A stretch of DNA of 45,226 nt from Pedobacter cryoconitis (GTDB lineage: Bacteria; Bacteroidota; Bacteroidia; Sphingobacteriales; Sphingobacteriaceae), in contig NZ_QLLR01000041.1 in the NCBI RefSeq assembly GCF_003259615.1, positions 1-45,226 of the forward strand. Reading direction: 5' to 3'. Under the pieces are notes generated by a model. It searched no databases. It saw nothing but the letters and a program-made list of their open reading frames with translations, and was not told the DNA's origin. This document shows, piece by piece, positions 17,231 through 25,023 of the stretch (positions within the stretch are counted from its first letter, which is position 1; every line of letters begins with the position of its first letter). The position numbers and the translations under genes were made by a program.

Positions 17231-18214
17231 CTAGAACTCAGACAATACAGGTTTAGTTTCCATTATTCCCTCGATCTCTCCCATTACTTCCTCCGTCAAT
17301 AAAGGCAGTACATTTAAAGTAGTCAGGTTTTCTTTTAACTGCTCGGTTTTTGAAGCCCCTAAAATAACTGTACTTACATTCGGATTCTTCAAGCACCATG
17401 CTAATGAAAACTTAGCCAGAGGTACATTCATAGCATCAGCTAATGTTTGTAATTTCTTAACCTTCGCCAGTTTTTCTTCTGCCAGAGAAGCTTCTTTCAG
17501 CCATTCCATCCCTTTCATATCCAAACGTGTATTTTTCGCATCCCCCGATGTGTATTTACCAGAAAGCAATCCTGAAGCTAAAGGTGACCAGACCGTAGTT
17601 CCCAATCCGTACTCTTTAAACAGCAATAAATATTCGCGCTCTAATTTATTTCGCTCAATCAGATTGTACTGCGGCTGTTCCATAGTAGGCCCGATCAGGT
17701 TATACTGACGTGTCACGCGGATAGCTTCCATAATTTCTGCTGCACTCCATTCTGAAGTTCCCCAGTATAAGATTTTACCTTGCTGCAACAAGGTATTCAT
17801 TGCCCAGACAGTCTCCTCAACAGGCGTGTTCTTATCCGGGCGGTGACAAAAATATAAATCCAGGTAATCTACCTGTAACCTCTTCAGTGCGCCATGACAA
17901 GCTTCGATCACGTGCTTCCTCGATAAGCCAGTTCTGTTGGGCCCTTTATTTTCAGTTCCAAAGAAAACTTTGCTGGAAACTACGTACGATTCACGCTCCC
18001 ACTGGTGTGCTTTAATGATCTTGCCCATCACTTCTTCCGACTTTCCTGCAGCATAACCCTCTGCATTATCAAAAAAGTTTACACCCGAATCGTAAGCAAT
18101 CCCCATCAATTCATCCGCAACTTTATCGCTGATCTGATTTCCAAATGTTAGCCAGCTTCCCAAAGAAAGCGCACTCAACTGTAATCCTGATTTCCCTAAA
18201 CGTCTGTATTCCAT
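17231..18214 (-). CDS. Aldo/keto reductase, Kv-beta-like
   Basis: The start at 18214 gives 327 residues beginning MEYRRLGKSGLQLSALSLGSW, the usual AKR opening. An in-frame ATG at 18367 would add 51 hydrophobic/basic residues not seen in the family, so I rejected it. The catalytic tetrad is visible: Asp in NFFDNAEGY, Tyr of EGY, Lys in VSSKVFFG and His in YFCHRPD. The sequence is closest in pattern to voltage-gated potassium channel beta subunit-type AKRs (MEQPQYNLIERNKLEREY, WSPLASGLLSGKY), which reduce aldehydes with NADPH. The physiological substrate is unknown. It is monocistronic, with the shared terminator downstream. Confidence 0.92.
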   Translation of the reverse strand: MEYRRLGKSGLQLSALSLGSWLTFGNQISDKVADELMGIAYDSGVNFFDNAEGYAAGKSEEVMGKIIKAHQWERESYVVSSKVFFGTENKGPNRTGLSRKHVIEACHGALKRLQVDYLDLYFCHRPDKNTPVEETVWAMNTLLQQGKILYWGTSEWSAAEIMEAIRVTRQYNLIGPTMEQPQYNLIERNKLEREYLLLFKEYGLGTTVWSPLASGLLSGKYTSGDAKNTRLDMKGMEWLKEASLAEEKLAKVKKLQTLADAMNVPLAKFSLAWCLKNPNVSTVILGASKTEQLKENLTTLNVLPLLTEEVMGEIEGIMETKPVLSEF

Positions 18215-18436
18215 TTTTATATGAATTTTAATTGTCAGCCATTTTAAAATCAGAGTTTTGATCAGTAGCACCCTGATCATGGGATTACCGAATTTCCCCC
18301 TGATTAATAAGCTAAATGTATAAAATAAGAACAGGAGCCGTTTGCTTAAGTTTTTACGATAGCCCATTGATGTGTCACTAATTTGTAATATATTAGGGAT
18401 ATCAACATAACAACCTATTAATAAAATCCTGGCGCT

Positions 18437-19378
18437 ATGAAATTATATCTGCTATTACCCCTGGCATTTTCTCTGGGTTGCAATGCCGTAAAAACATCCA
18501 ATCAGCCTGCTCACGCTGATCAATTAATCAATGACGTTAAAGTTCTGTCTTCAGATGCCTATGAGGGCAGAAAAACAGGAACTAAAGGTGCCGAATTAGC
18601 AAGGACATATATTGCCAGGCGCTTTAAAGAAATAGGTTTGAAAGCTTATAAAGTCTGTAATGGTTACCAGCAATCCTTCACTTTTTCGGGCATTGATGAT
18701 CCGAAAATCACTGGAAAAAACATGATTGGTTACATCAAAGGAACAACCAGTAAAGTGATCGTTATTTCTGCTCATTACGACCACTTAGGGGTGATTAACG
18801 GAACTATCTATAATGGTGCGGACGATAACGCTTCAGGCGTAGCCGGGCTCTTAAAAATAGCGACACACTATGCCAGGAATAAACCCATGTATACGATGAT
18901 TTTCGTAGCATTTGATGCAGAAGAATTTGGCAGAAAGGGCTCTGAATACTTTGTAAACCATCCTCCGGTTGACTTGAAAAAGATCACACTAAACCTTAAT
19001 CTTGATATGATCAGTCATAATGACAAAGGAGAGCTTTATGCTGCCGGGACTTATAAATATCCACAGCTCAAAAATTATATTGCGACAACTATTCCCGATT
19101 TGAAAATCCTTTTCGGACACGATAATGCAAAATTAGCAGCAGACGACTGGACCGATCAAAGTGACCAGTCTGCTTTTAATGCTAAAAACATCCCGTTTAT
19201 TTACTTTGGCGTGGAAGATCATAAAGATTACCACAAATCCTCAGATAAGTTTGAAAATATCAACCAGGCATTTTTTATCGATGCTGCAAATGGTATTTTA
19301 GAGATCACTGATAACTTTGATAAGGAGCGTACTGTAGAAAAGATACTGCGTGACAGGTTACAATCTAAAAGAAGATAG
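18437..19378 (+). CDS. M28-family zinc peptidase, lipoprotein
   Basis: The 313-residue protein has a lipoprotein signal MKLYLLLPLAFSLGC (Cys15). The M28 metal ligands are all visible: His in AHYDHLG, bridging Asp in NGADDNASG, Glu pair in DAEEFG (the first is the catalytic base), Asp in NLDMISH and His in KDYHKSSD. These enzymes remove N-terminal amino acids with two Zn ions. Lipid anchoring suggests it works on periplasmic or surface peptides for nutrition. There is no PDZ or PA insert. It is alone on its strand, divergent from the aldo/keto reductase, and no terminator is evident after it. Confidence 0.9.
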   Translation: MKLYLLLPLAFSLGCNAVKTSNQPAHADQLINDVKVLSSDAYEGRKTGTKGAELARTYIARRFKEIGLKAYKVCNGYQQSFTFSGIDDPKITGKNMIGYIKGTTSKVIVISAHYDHLGVINGTIYNGADDNASGVAGLLKIATHYARNKPMYTMIFVAFDAEEFGRKGSEYFVNHPPVDLKKITLNLNLDMISHNDKGELYAAGTYKYPQLKNYIATTIPDLKILFGHDNAKLAADDWTDQSDQSAFNAKNIPFIYFGVEDHKDYHKSSDKFENINQAFFIDAANGILEITDNFDKERTVEKILRDRLQSKRR

Positions 19379-19483
19379 ACAAACTTTATAGTTCCTTCTT
19401 TCGATTAAAAAGCTTCCATCAACCTGGTTCAACCAAAGTGTCCCGCAGCAGGCGCAAAATGACAAAATGAGTTTTTAAGGCAT

Positions 19484-19509
19484 AAAAAAGGCCGGAATTT
19501 CTTCCGGCC
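19484..19509 (-). terminator. Terminator of the S41 protease gene
   Basis: GGCCGGAA (19490-19497) and TTCCGGCC (19502-19509) pair around a 4-nt loop, with an A run at 19484-19489 that gives a U tract on the minus strand. It lies about 40 bases past the stop codon. Confidence 0.88.
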
Positions 19510-19551
19510 ATGACTGGTAATTAAACCAGTTTATATTTATAAAGCTGCTGC

Positions 19552-21174
19552 TTATTTTTTCAGGGAGTGCCTGGTTTCAATCATTCCCACAAATTCACTG
19601 TTTGGATTAACCTTTTTCATCTGCTGACTTTTGAAATCTACGGAGTTTGCTCTTCTGGTTTCGGTATTGGCAACGCCTTGTGTAGCGGTAACTGCAGGCG
19701 CTAATACATTCAGTGCTTTAGCCAGGTAATTCTCTCTTACATCACCAAAAACATATTCAGGATCATCATATTCATCCAATACGTCAGGTACCATACCAGT
19801 ATAATATCCGCCTTCATTTCTTGAATTTCTGGTTTCAAATATTGGCATATAAACCTGGTACCTGTTTTCCAGAACGATAGGAAAAAACCCAACAGGCTTA
19901 CCATAGGTTGTATCCCCTACCAGTTTCACATTCATATAAGGCTTAAGACTGTTAATCACAATCTCACTTGCAGAAGCCGTATTGCGGGTCACAATAAATA
20001 CAATATTATTGATTCCGCTCAAACTTCCTTTTTTACTGAAGGTAACGGTGTTGGCAGCTACAGAATAATTGTCATCCGCTGCAGTCAGTATTTTTCCATT
20101 TTGGCGTAAAATCTTTCCGTCTCCATCAAGAAGCGGCTGATTCGCCAGGATAGTCGCGTTACCAGCCTGCATCAATGGATTATAAATTTCAGTAAACATG
20201 GTTTTACCAGAAGTACCTGATGGCGCAATCAGGTTGGTCAGATAGGAAGCCGTATTTACATAGCCCCCTCCGTTGTACCTTAAATCAACAATCAGATCTG
20301 TTACTCCCTGCGCACTAAAATCTGCAAATACCGGGTCCAGACTTGCATCACTCGCTCCGGTACTGCTAGACAACCGTGCGAATCTTGCATAAGCTAAATA
20401 GCCTATTTTTTTACCTGACCTGGCAATAACTTTAGAAGTATATACTGGATTGCTTTTATAAGAAGCTCTGCTCAATGTTAAACTAAAAGGAACTTTATCA
20501 ATTGAATTATAACCTTCGATAGTGACCGAAGCTGCCGAAAATGAATTAAATACAGTTTCATTCTCATTCGTATAACTAGCACCTACAGTCTTGCCATTTA
20601 CCTTTGTAATTAACCAGCCCCTTTTCACCCCTGCAGTTTCGGCCGGAGAACCCGGATAAACAGCAGTAACAAATAATTCATATTTATCTGAATTTCTGAA
20701 AGTATAGAAAATAGGTCTGATCCCTACATCATAACCATTATTATCTACATCCACATTTGCAGTTTTTATGGCAGAGGTGGCATTTGGATTCGCCTGGGTC
20801 AGGTCATCAATCCTTGAATACTTAGGGTAGCCATAACCATTGTACTCATAAGGTTTACCCGTAGCAGGGTTGATTTTCAGATTACTGATCGCAAATAATT
20901 CGTCATCATAATTATCAATCGGCTTCGATTTACTGGAAAACTGTCTTGGATTAAAAGCTTCGTAAGCAGGAAGCGCATCACTCCAATAGTAAATCTGTTT
21001 AGCATATAAAAACAAAGAATCCAGCGTTAATTGGGTACGAGTACCCGTGGCTGGTCCGGTTGAAGGGTTATCTGTAATATCTGGCTTAGGACTCTTTTTA
21101 CATGAACTTGAAATCACGATTAAAAGAAACAGCGTTAAAATCGCTAAACGATTGTTTGATAAATTTATCCTCAT
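19552..21174 (-). CDS. S41 (C-terminal processing) peptidase, lipoprotein
   Basis: The 540-residue protein has a lipoprotein signal ending SSSC (Cys25). A PDZ domain lies around 165-240 (YPGSPAETAGVKRGWLITKVNGKTV) and the S41 catalytic domain after 245. The nucleophile region NTASASEIVINS puts the active Ser at 401 or 403, and Lys426 in YGKPVG is the likely general base. The fold motif DLIVDLRYNGGG is present. The enzyme should cleave proteins at C-terminal regions in the periplasm or at the surface. It starts 47 bases after the pseudo-HAD gene on the same strand and could be the last gene of that transcript, but the functional link is only positional. Confidence 0.88.
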   Translation of the reverse strand: MRINLSNNRLAILTLFLLIVISSSCKKSPKPDITDNPSTGPATGTRTQLTLDSLFLYAKQIYYWSDALPAYEAFNPRQFSSKSKPIDNYDDELFAISNLKINPATGKPYEYNGYGYPKYSRIDDLTQANPNATSAIKTANVDVDNNGYDVGIRPIFYTFRNSDKYELFVTAVYPGSPAETAGVKRGWLITKVNGKTVGASYTNENETVFNSFSAASVTIEGYNSIDKVPFSLTLSRASYKSNPVYTSKVIARSGKKIGYLAYARFARLSSSTGASDASLDPVFADFSAQGVTDLIVDLRYNGGGYVNTASYLTNLIAPSGTSGKTMFTEIYNPLMQAGNATILANQPLLDGDGKILRQNGKILTAADDNYSVAANTVTFSKKGSLSGINNIVFIVTRNTASASEIVINSLKPYMNVKLVGDTTYGKPVGFFPIVLENRYQVYMPIFETRNSRNEGGYYTGMVPDVLDEYDDPEYVFGDVRENYLAKALNVLAPAVTATQGVANTETRRANSVDFKSQQMKKVNPNSEFVGMIETRHSLKK

Positions 21175-21221
21175 AAATAGGTGATATGAAATATGCAGTT
21201 AAGGTAAATAAAGAATAATTA

Positions 21222-21809
21222 TCAAAGTTGATCTACAGCTAAAAATTCAATTTTATCTTCACTGACACACAGACTTTTACCAATCACTAAAACTTCTTTC
21301 TTCTTTAAATCATGCTTCAAAATAATCATGTCCAAAGTCTGTTCAAAAGTTCCGGTTTCTGCACTAAAGTAAACAATCAGAGACTGCTCTAAACCGTTCC
21401 ATTCCATTTGCCTGATTTTATTTAACTGCTGTACCGGGTCACCATCTACCAATAAAAAGATAGGTTTTCCGGCTGCATGAATCTCTTTCAGAAAATCAAG
21501 AACGGGTGCAAAAAGCAATAACTTTAAAGGAAGCTTTGCATTCTGTTGCAGTAAATCAAAGTTAATGATGTATTTCTGGGGCAGATTAAACTTCACAGCT
21601 GTTTTATTAAATATATCTGCTGCACCGTCTTTCAGGTAGGTATCATTCATAAACTGCACAATTTCCTGTGCATCTATTTGCTCGCCGTACTCTATAAACT
21701 GTGCAAAAAGATAATATACCTGCAATTGATAATCCTTTACAGGATATAAAACATCATCCAGACCAAAAACAAAAGCTTGCCTTGGATTAATATGAGCTTG
21801 GTATTTCAT
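21222..21809 (-). CDS. HAD-fold protein with degenerate catalytic motifs
   Basis: The 195-residue protein shows the haloacid-dehalogenase layout, but the motifs are altered. Motif I reads VFGLDDVLYP, so the Asp nucleophile is Gly16 and the usual Thr is Val20; only the acid at 18 and Asp19 remain. Motif II reads LLVDGDP (V121-D122-G123) instead of Ser/Thr-Asn-Gly, with Q128 and K131 kept. Motif IV reads VLVIGKSLCVSED, with Lys178 where a metal-binding Asp is expected. It is therefore likely a catalytically inactive, binding or regulatory protein. It overlaps the upstream gene by one base (TAATG), so the two are translationally coupled. The length fits pyrimidine 5'-nucleotidase-like HADs. Confidence 0.7.
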   Translation of the reverse strand: MKYQAHINPRQAFVFGLDDVLYPVKDYQLQVYYLFAQFIEYGEQIDAQEIVQFMNDTYLKDGAADIFNKTAVKFNLPQKYIINFDLLQQNAKLPLKLLLFAPVLDFLKEIHAAGKPIFLLVDGDPVQQLNKIRQMEWNGLEQSLIVYFSAETGTFEQTLDMIILKHDLKKKEVLVIGKSLCVSEDKIEFLAVDQL

Positions 21810-22300
21810 TACGCAATTGTAAATAATGCTTGTTCCTGCGGCGCTTCATTCATATAGAAAACACCGTTTAATGTTTTTTCTTTTCCCAGTACAGCCAGTT
21901 GATCTGCCGGAACAGCTGCATAAAGCAATTCTCCTTTATCAAATACAGCCCAATTATTTTTATCCGTAATCCTTTCAGACAAATAAAGCGGGAAATGAAG
22001 CAAATCAGGTAATAAAACGTGGATATTGAACTCTTCAAATAAAACAGCCGACCTCATCACAGCCTCCAGTTCAAAACTGTAAAGTGGCAATAGGCGGTCT
22101 GCCTGCTGATCTAAACAGGCGTTCAACAGGGTATGCGCTATCGTATCGTCATTACGTTCGCCTAAACTTACAAACTGGTATTGAGCGGATACAAAAGAAG
22201 GCATGTCGCCATAATCCCCTAATAAGATTTGGTCGCCGGTAAATGCCTTTAATATTTTTTGTGCCTGGGCAGATTTGCCCCCGGTAATGAGTGTTTTCAA
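21809..22300 (-). CDS. Unknown protein with preATP-grasp-like N-terminus
   Basis: I do not recognise this 163-residue protein. The start is TTG at 22300 (MKTLITGGKSAQAQKIL...), three bases after the lolD-like stop codon; no earlier start is possible in frame. The first 100 residues look Rossmann-like, and the pattern LITGGxSxxAQKIL ... DRLLPLYSFELEAVMRSAVLFEEF resembles the preATP-grasp part of CarB/PylC-type enzymes. No ATP-grasp domain follows: the last 60 residues are unrelated and unassigned. No signal peptide or TM segment is seen, so it should be cytosolic. It is tightly coupled to the LolD-like ATPase before it and the pseudo-HAD after it (1-base overlap). Confidence 0.65.
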   Translation of the reverse strand: MKTLITGGKSAQAQKILKAFTGDQILLGDYGDMPSFVSAQYQFVSLGERNDDTIAHTLLNACLDQQADRLLPLYSFELEAVMRSAVLFEEFNIHVLLPDLLHFPLYLSERITDKNNWAVFDKGELLYAAVPADQLAVLGKEKTLNGVFYMNEAPQEQALFTIA

Positions 22301-22303
22301 ATT

Positions 22304-22954
22304 TTATACAATTAAACCATCTTTCATGGTGACAACCCTGTCGCTAATTGAGGCAAGGTCTTTATTATGGGTAACAATTACGAATGTCTGTTGGAAGTTA
22401 TCACGCAGCGTGATAAAAAACTGATGTAAAGACTCAGCATTTGCTGAATCAAGGTTTCCCGATGGCTCATCGGCCAATATAATGGCAGGATTATTAATTA
22501 AAGCCCTGGCAACAGCAATACGCTGCTGCTCCCCACCGGAAAGTTGGTTTGGCTTATGGGACGCACGATCTTTTAAACCCAGCAGTGCTAAAAGTTCCAA
22601 AGCACGGGTTTCAGCTTCTCTTTTGCTCTTTTTAGCGATAAAGGCAGGGATACAAATATTTTCAAGCGCACTGAATTCCGGCAGTAAATGGTGAAACTGG
22701 AATACAAAACCGATATTCTGATTTCTGAAAACACTCATAGATTCGTCAGAAAGCTGTGCCAGTTTGGTTCCGTTTAATTCAACAGTTCCTTCGTCCGGTT
22801 TATCCAGCGTACCTAAAATATGCAGTAAAGTACTTTTACCTGCACCTGAAGCCCCGATGATACTGACAATTTCTCCTTTGGCAACTTCAAAATCTACTCC
22901 TTTTAGAATAGGCAGACTTCCATAAGCTTTTCTGATACCCGTGGCTTTTAGCAT
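22304..22954 (-). CDS. LolD-like ABC transporter ATP-binding protein
   Basis: The 216-residue ATPase has Walker A GASGAGKST (34-42), a Q-loop with VFQFHHLLPEFSALENI, the signature LSGGEQQRIAVARAL, Walker B IILADEPSGNLD and the switch His in VTHNKD. The LPEFxALENxxxP stretch and size match the LolD/MacB/FtsE group, which pairs with FtsX-like permeases to extract lipoproteins or act mechanically on the cell envelope. No LolC/E permease is in this window, so the partner is elsewhere. It leads a minus-strand cluster with an unknown protein and a degenerate HAD protein. It could function in lipoprotein release, but the neighbours do not confirm that. Confidence 0.88.
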   Translation of the reverse strand: MLKATGIRKAYGSLPILKGVDFEVAKGEIVSIIGASGAGKSTLLHILGTLDKPDEGTVELNGTKLAQLSDESMSVFRNQNIGFVFQFHHLLPEFSALENICIPAFIAKKSKREAETRALELLALLGLKDRASHKPNQLSGGEQQRIAVARALINNPAIILADEPSGNLDSANAESLHQFFITLRDNFQQTFVIVTHNKDLASISDRVVTMKDGLIV

Positions 22955-23155
22955 GCAACAAACTTACAAAATTTGAGATTAAATTCAATTAGCAGAAGAT
23001 CTGAGGTTTTTATATCCCGGTAAAACCATGGCTGAGAGTGTATAGAAAATGTTAAGGTTTCAACATTTGCCTGCTTTCACTGAAAAATAAGCAATAAACA
23101 AGGTTATTTTATAAATTTAAACTGACTCTAAGTTTTTAAAACCAATATGAAATTG

Positions 23156-23163
23156 TAGATTTG
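23156..23163 (+). promoter_or_regulatory. -7 box for sucC
   Basis: TAGATTTG matches TAnnTTTG exactly, 19 bases before the sucC start. A T-run rather than TTG occupies the -33 position. Confidence 0.5.
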
Positions 23164-23182
23164 GATCAAATTTTTTCAGCAA

Positions 23183-24373
23183 ATGAATATACACGAATAT
23201 CAAGGTAAAGAAATACTTAAAAGTTTTGGTGTTGCCTTACAAGAAGGCATAGTTGCCGAAACTGTTGAGCAGGCTGTAGAAGCTGCTAAAAAAATGAAAG
23301 CAGACTACAACTCTGACTGGGTAGTAATTAAAGCACAAGTACATGCTGGTGGAAGAGGAAAAGGTGGTGGTGTTAAGTTAGCTAAAAACCTTGACGAGGT
23401 TAAACAAAGAGCTACCGATATTTTAGGTATGCAATTGATCACACCTCAAACTAGTGCAGAAGGTAAAAAAGTACATAAAATTCTTGTTGCTCAGGATGTT
23501 TACTATCCAGGAGCTTCTGAAACAAAAGAATTCTATGTGAGTGTTTTATTAAACCGTGCAAGCGGAAGAAACATCATCATGTATTCTACCGAAGGTGGTA
23601 TGGATATTGAAGAAGTTGCAGAACACACTCCTCACTTAATCTTCAAAGAAGAGATCGATCCTAAAGTTGGTCTTCAGGGATTCCAGGCACGTAAAATTGC
23701 TTTCAACCTTGGATTAAGCGGTGCTGCTTTTAAAGAAATGGTGAAATTTGTTACTGCGCTTTACAAAGCTTATGACAACACTGATTCTGCAATGTTTGAA
23801 ATCAACCCTGTTTTGAAAACATCAGACGATAAAATTATTGCTGTTGATGCGAAAGTAGATTTAGACGAGAATGCTTTGTTCCGTCATCCTGATTATGCAG
23901 CAATGCGTGATAAACTGGAAGAAGATCCAACTGACGTTGAAGCAAGTGAATCAAACTTAAACTATGTAAAATTAGACGGAAACGTTGGTTGCATGGTTAA
24001 CGGTGCTGGTTTAGCTATGGCAACTATGGATATTATCAAAATTGCAGGTGGTGAGCCGGCTAACTTCCTTGACGTAGGTGGAACAGCTAACGCACAAACT
24101 GTAAAAGCTGGTTTTAACATCATCTTAAAAGATCCTAATGTTAAAGCTATCTTAATCAACATCTTTGGTGGTATCGTTCGTTGTGACCGTGTTGCTCAGG
24201 GTGTAATTGACGCTTATAAAGAAATCGGAGATATTCCTGTTCCAATTATCTGTCGTTTACAAGGTACAAATGCTGTAGAAGCGAAAAAACTAATTGATGA
24301 GTCTGGCTTGAAAGTTTTCTCTGCAATTGCATTGAAAGATGCTGCTGCCTTAGTTACCCAGGTTTTAGCTTAG
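23183..24373 (+). CDS. sucC: Succinate--CoA ligase, beta subunit
   Basis: The 396-residue protein makes up succinyl-CoA synthetase with SucD, converting succinyl-CoA plus ADP or GDP plus phosphate to succinate plus ATP/GTP in the TCA cycle. The N-terminal ATP-grasp domain starts MNIHEYQGKEILKSFGV and carries the nucleotide-binding VIKAQVHAGGRGKGGGVKLA. The second half has GNVGCMVNGAGLAMATMD, FLDVGGTAN and IFGGIVRCDRVAQG, which form the CoA-ligase interface with the phosphate-binding region. The length and all motifs are normal. sucD is not adjacent, so the subunits are encoded apart, as is seen in several Bacteroidota. The gene is monocistronic with a strong terminator. Confidence 0.97.
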   Translation: MNIHEYQGKEILKSFGVALQEGIVAETVEQAVEAAKKMKADYNSDWVVIKAQVHAGGRGKGGGVKLAKNLDEVKQRATDILGMQLITPQTSAEGKKVHKILVAQDVYYPGASETKEFYVSVLLNRASGRNIIMYSTEGGMDIEEVAEHTPHLIFKEEIDPKVGLQGFQARKIAFNLGLSGAAFKEMVKFVTALYKAYDNTDSAMFEINPVLKTSDDKIIAVDAKVDLDENALFRHPDYAAMRDKLEEDPTDVEASESNLNYVKLDGNVGCMVNGAGLAMATMDIIKIAGGEPANFLDVGGTANAQTVKAGFNIILKDPNVKAILINIFGGIVRCDRVAQGVIDAYKEIGDIPVPIICRLQGTNAVEAKKLIDESGLKVFSAIALKDAAALVTQVLA

Positions 24374-24434
24374 TCTATACAGAAAGAAGAAGTTCTTCGG
24401 CTCTGTTCTCAAACAGATGCTTACTATATAAGAA

Positions 24435-24470
24435 ATGCCAATTGTGTAAAAACAGTTGGCATTTTTTTTT
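24435..24470 (+). terminator. sucC terminator
   Basis: ATGCCAATTGT (24435-24445) pairs with ACAGTTGGCAT (24452-24462) with one G-U pair, followed by a run of nine T. It lies about 60 bases after the stop codon. Confidence 0.88.
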
Positions 24471-24529
24471 GCCTGCTGTTTTAAAGAGGCCGTCTTCCGG
24501 TCAGGCCTGCTCTACCAATTGTCTGAAAC

Positions 24530-24585
24530 AAAAAAACCTCCAGCAATTACGCCAGAGGTTTTTAACCAAATATAATTTAAACGAG
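24530..24585 (-). ncRNA. Candidate small RNA with promoter and terminator
   Basis: On the minus strand a promoter (TTG 24617-24619, 18-nt spacer, TATATTTG 24591-24598) is followed about 25 bases later by a hairpin terminator (arms 24532-24540 and 24555-24563, then seven U). The predicted transcript would be about 56 nt and consists of a short leader and the hairpin, with no ORF. It is a prediction from signals alone; the hairpin could simply be a leftover terminator. Confidence 0.3.
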
Positions 24586-24590
24586 CAATA

Positions 24591-24619
24591 CAAATATAGG
24601 GACTTTTACGGTAAAACAA
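24591..24619 (-). promoter_or_regulatory. Minus-strand promoter facing the second hairpin
   Basis: TTG-N18-TATATTTG on the minus strand fits the Bacteroidota consensus. A second TATATTTG lies at 24567-24574 but is too close to the terminator to be useful. No gene on the minus strand lies in range, which suggests a non-coding transcript. Confidence 0.4.
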
Positions 24620-24996
24620 AATATTTAAACGTTTATAATCACAATAATTAACAATTAAATCATAATTAACTGATTAATAGATATAAAAACATACATAAAT
24701 TAGTTATAATTTATACTAAATTATAAAAAACATAAAATAAACACATTAATTAAACCATAAAATCATAATAAAATTAGATATAACCGTTATTTTATGATAA
24801 AAAATAGCTAAAAACTACAAAATATGATGATAAATAAAATTTTAAAGCATTTTTTTGATCTAAAATAGCCAAATATCACAAAAATTAATGCGCTTAACTT
24901 ATTTTAAGCCCTGATCAGATAACCTGCAATTTCATCCCCCCCCACTAAAAACTCAAATCTTCAGGCTGAACCCTGTTATTTCTAAATGGAAATCAT

Positions 24997-25004
24997 TATT
25001 TTTG
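24997..25004 (+). promoter_or_regulatory. -7 box for asnS
   Basis: TATTTTTG matches TAnnTTTG exactly and ends 19 bases before the asnS start. TGTT rather than TTG sits in the -33 position. Confidence 0.45.
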
Positions 25005-25023
25005 AGCGCTCCACAAGAAAATC

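Larger units (their letters stand above)
24374..25023. other. 650-bp AT-rich gap between sucC and asnS
   Basis: Contents found: the sucC terminator (24435-24470), a tRNA-like segment on the minus strand (about 24485-24530), a second hairpin terminator (24530-24563) with promoter-like boxes pointing at it from the other side, then about 300 bases of very AT-rich sequence (24630-24900) without ORFs or stable structures, a run of eight C at 24938-24945 and the asnS -7 box. A 69-codon open frame at 24442 starts inside the terminator and shows no coding features, so I do not call it. Confidence 0.55.

Noticed and set aside
18215..18367. N-terminal extension of the aldo/keto reductase
   Set aside because: The 51 extra residues are not part of the AKR fold, and MEYRRLGKSGLQ is the standard start.
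24442..24651. 69-codon open frame downstream of sucC
   Set aside because: It begins within the sucC terminator, spans the second hairpin and has no family resemblance or plausible start signal.
24630..24900. AT-rich stretch as replication origin or phage attachment site
   Set aside because: No DnaA-box cluster, no direct repeats and no adjacent replication or integrase gene were seen.
24938..24945. Run of eight C as a phase-variable tract
   Set aside because: It is intergenic, outside the asnS promoter core and outside any coding sequence, so a switching role has no support.
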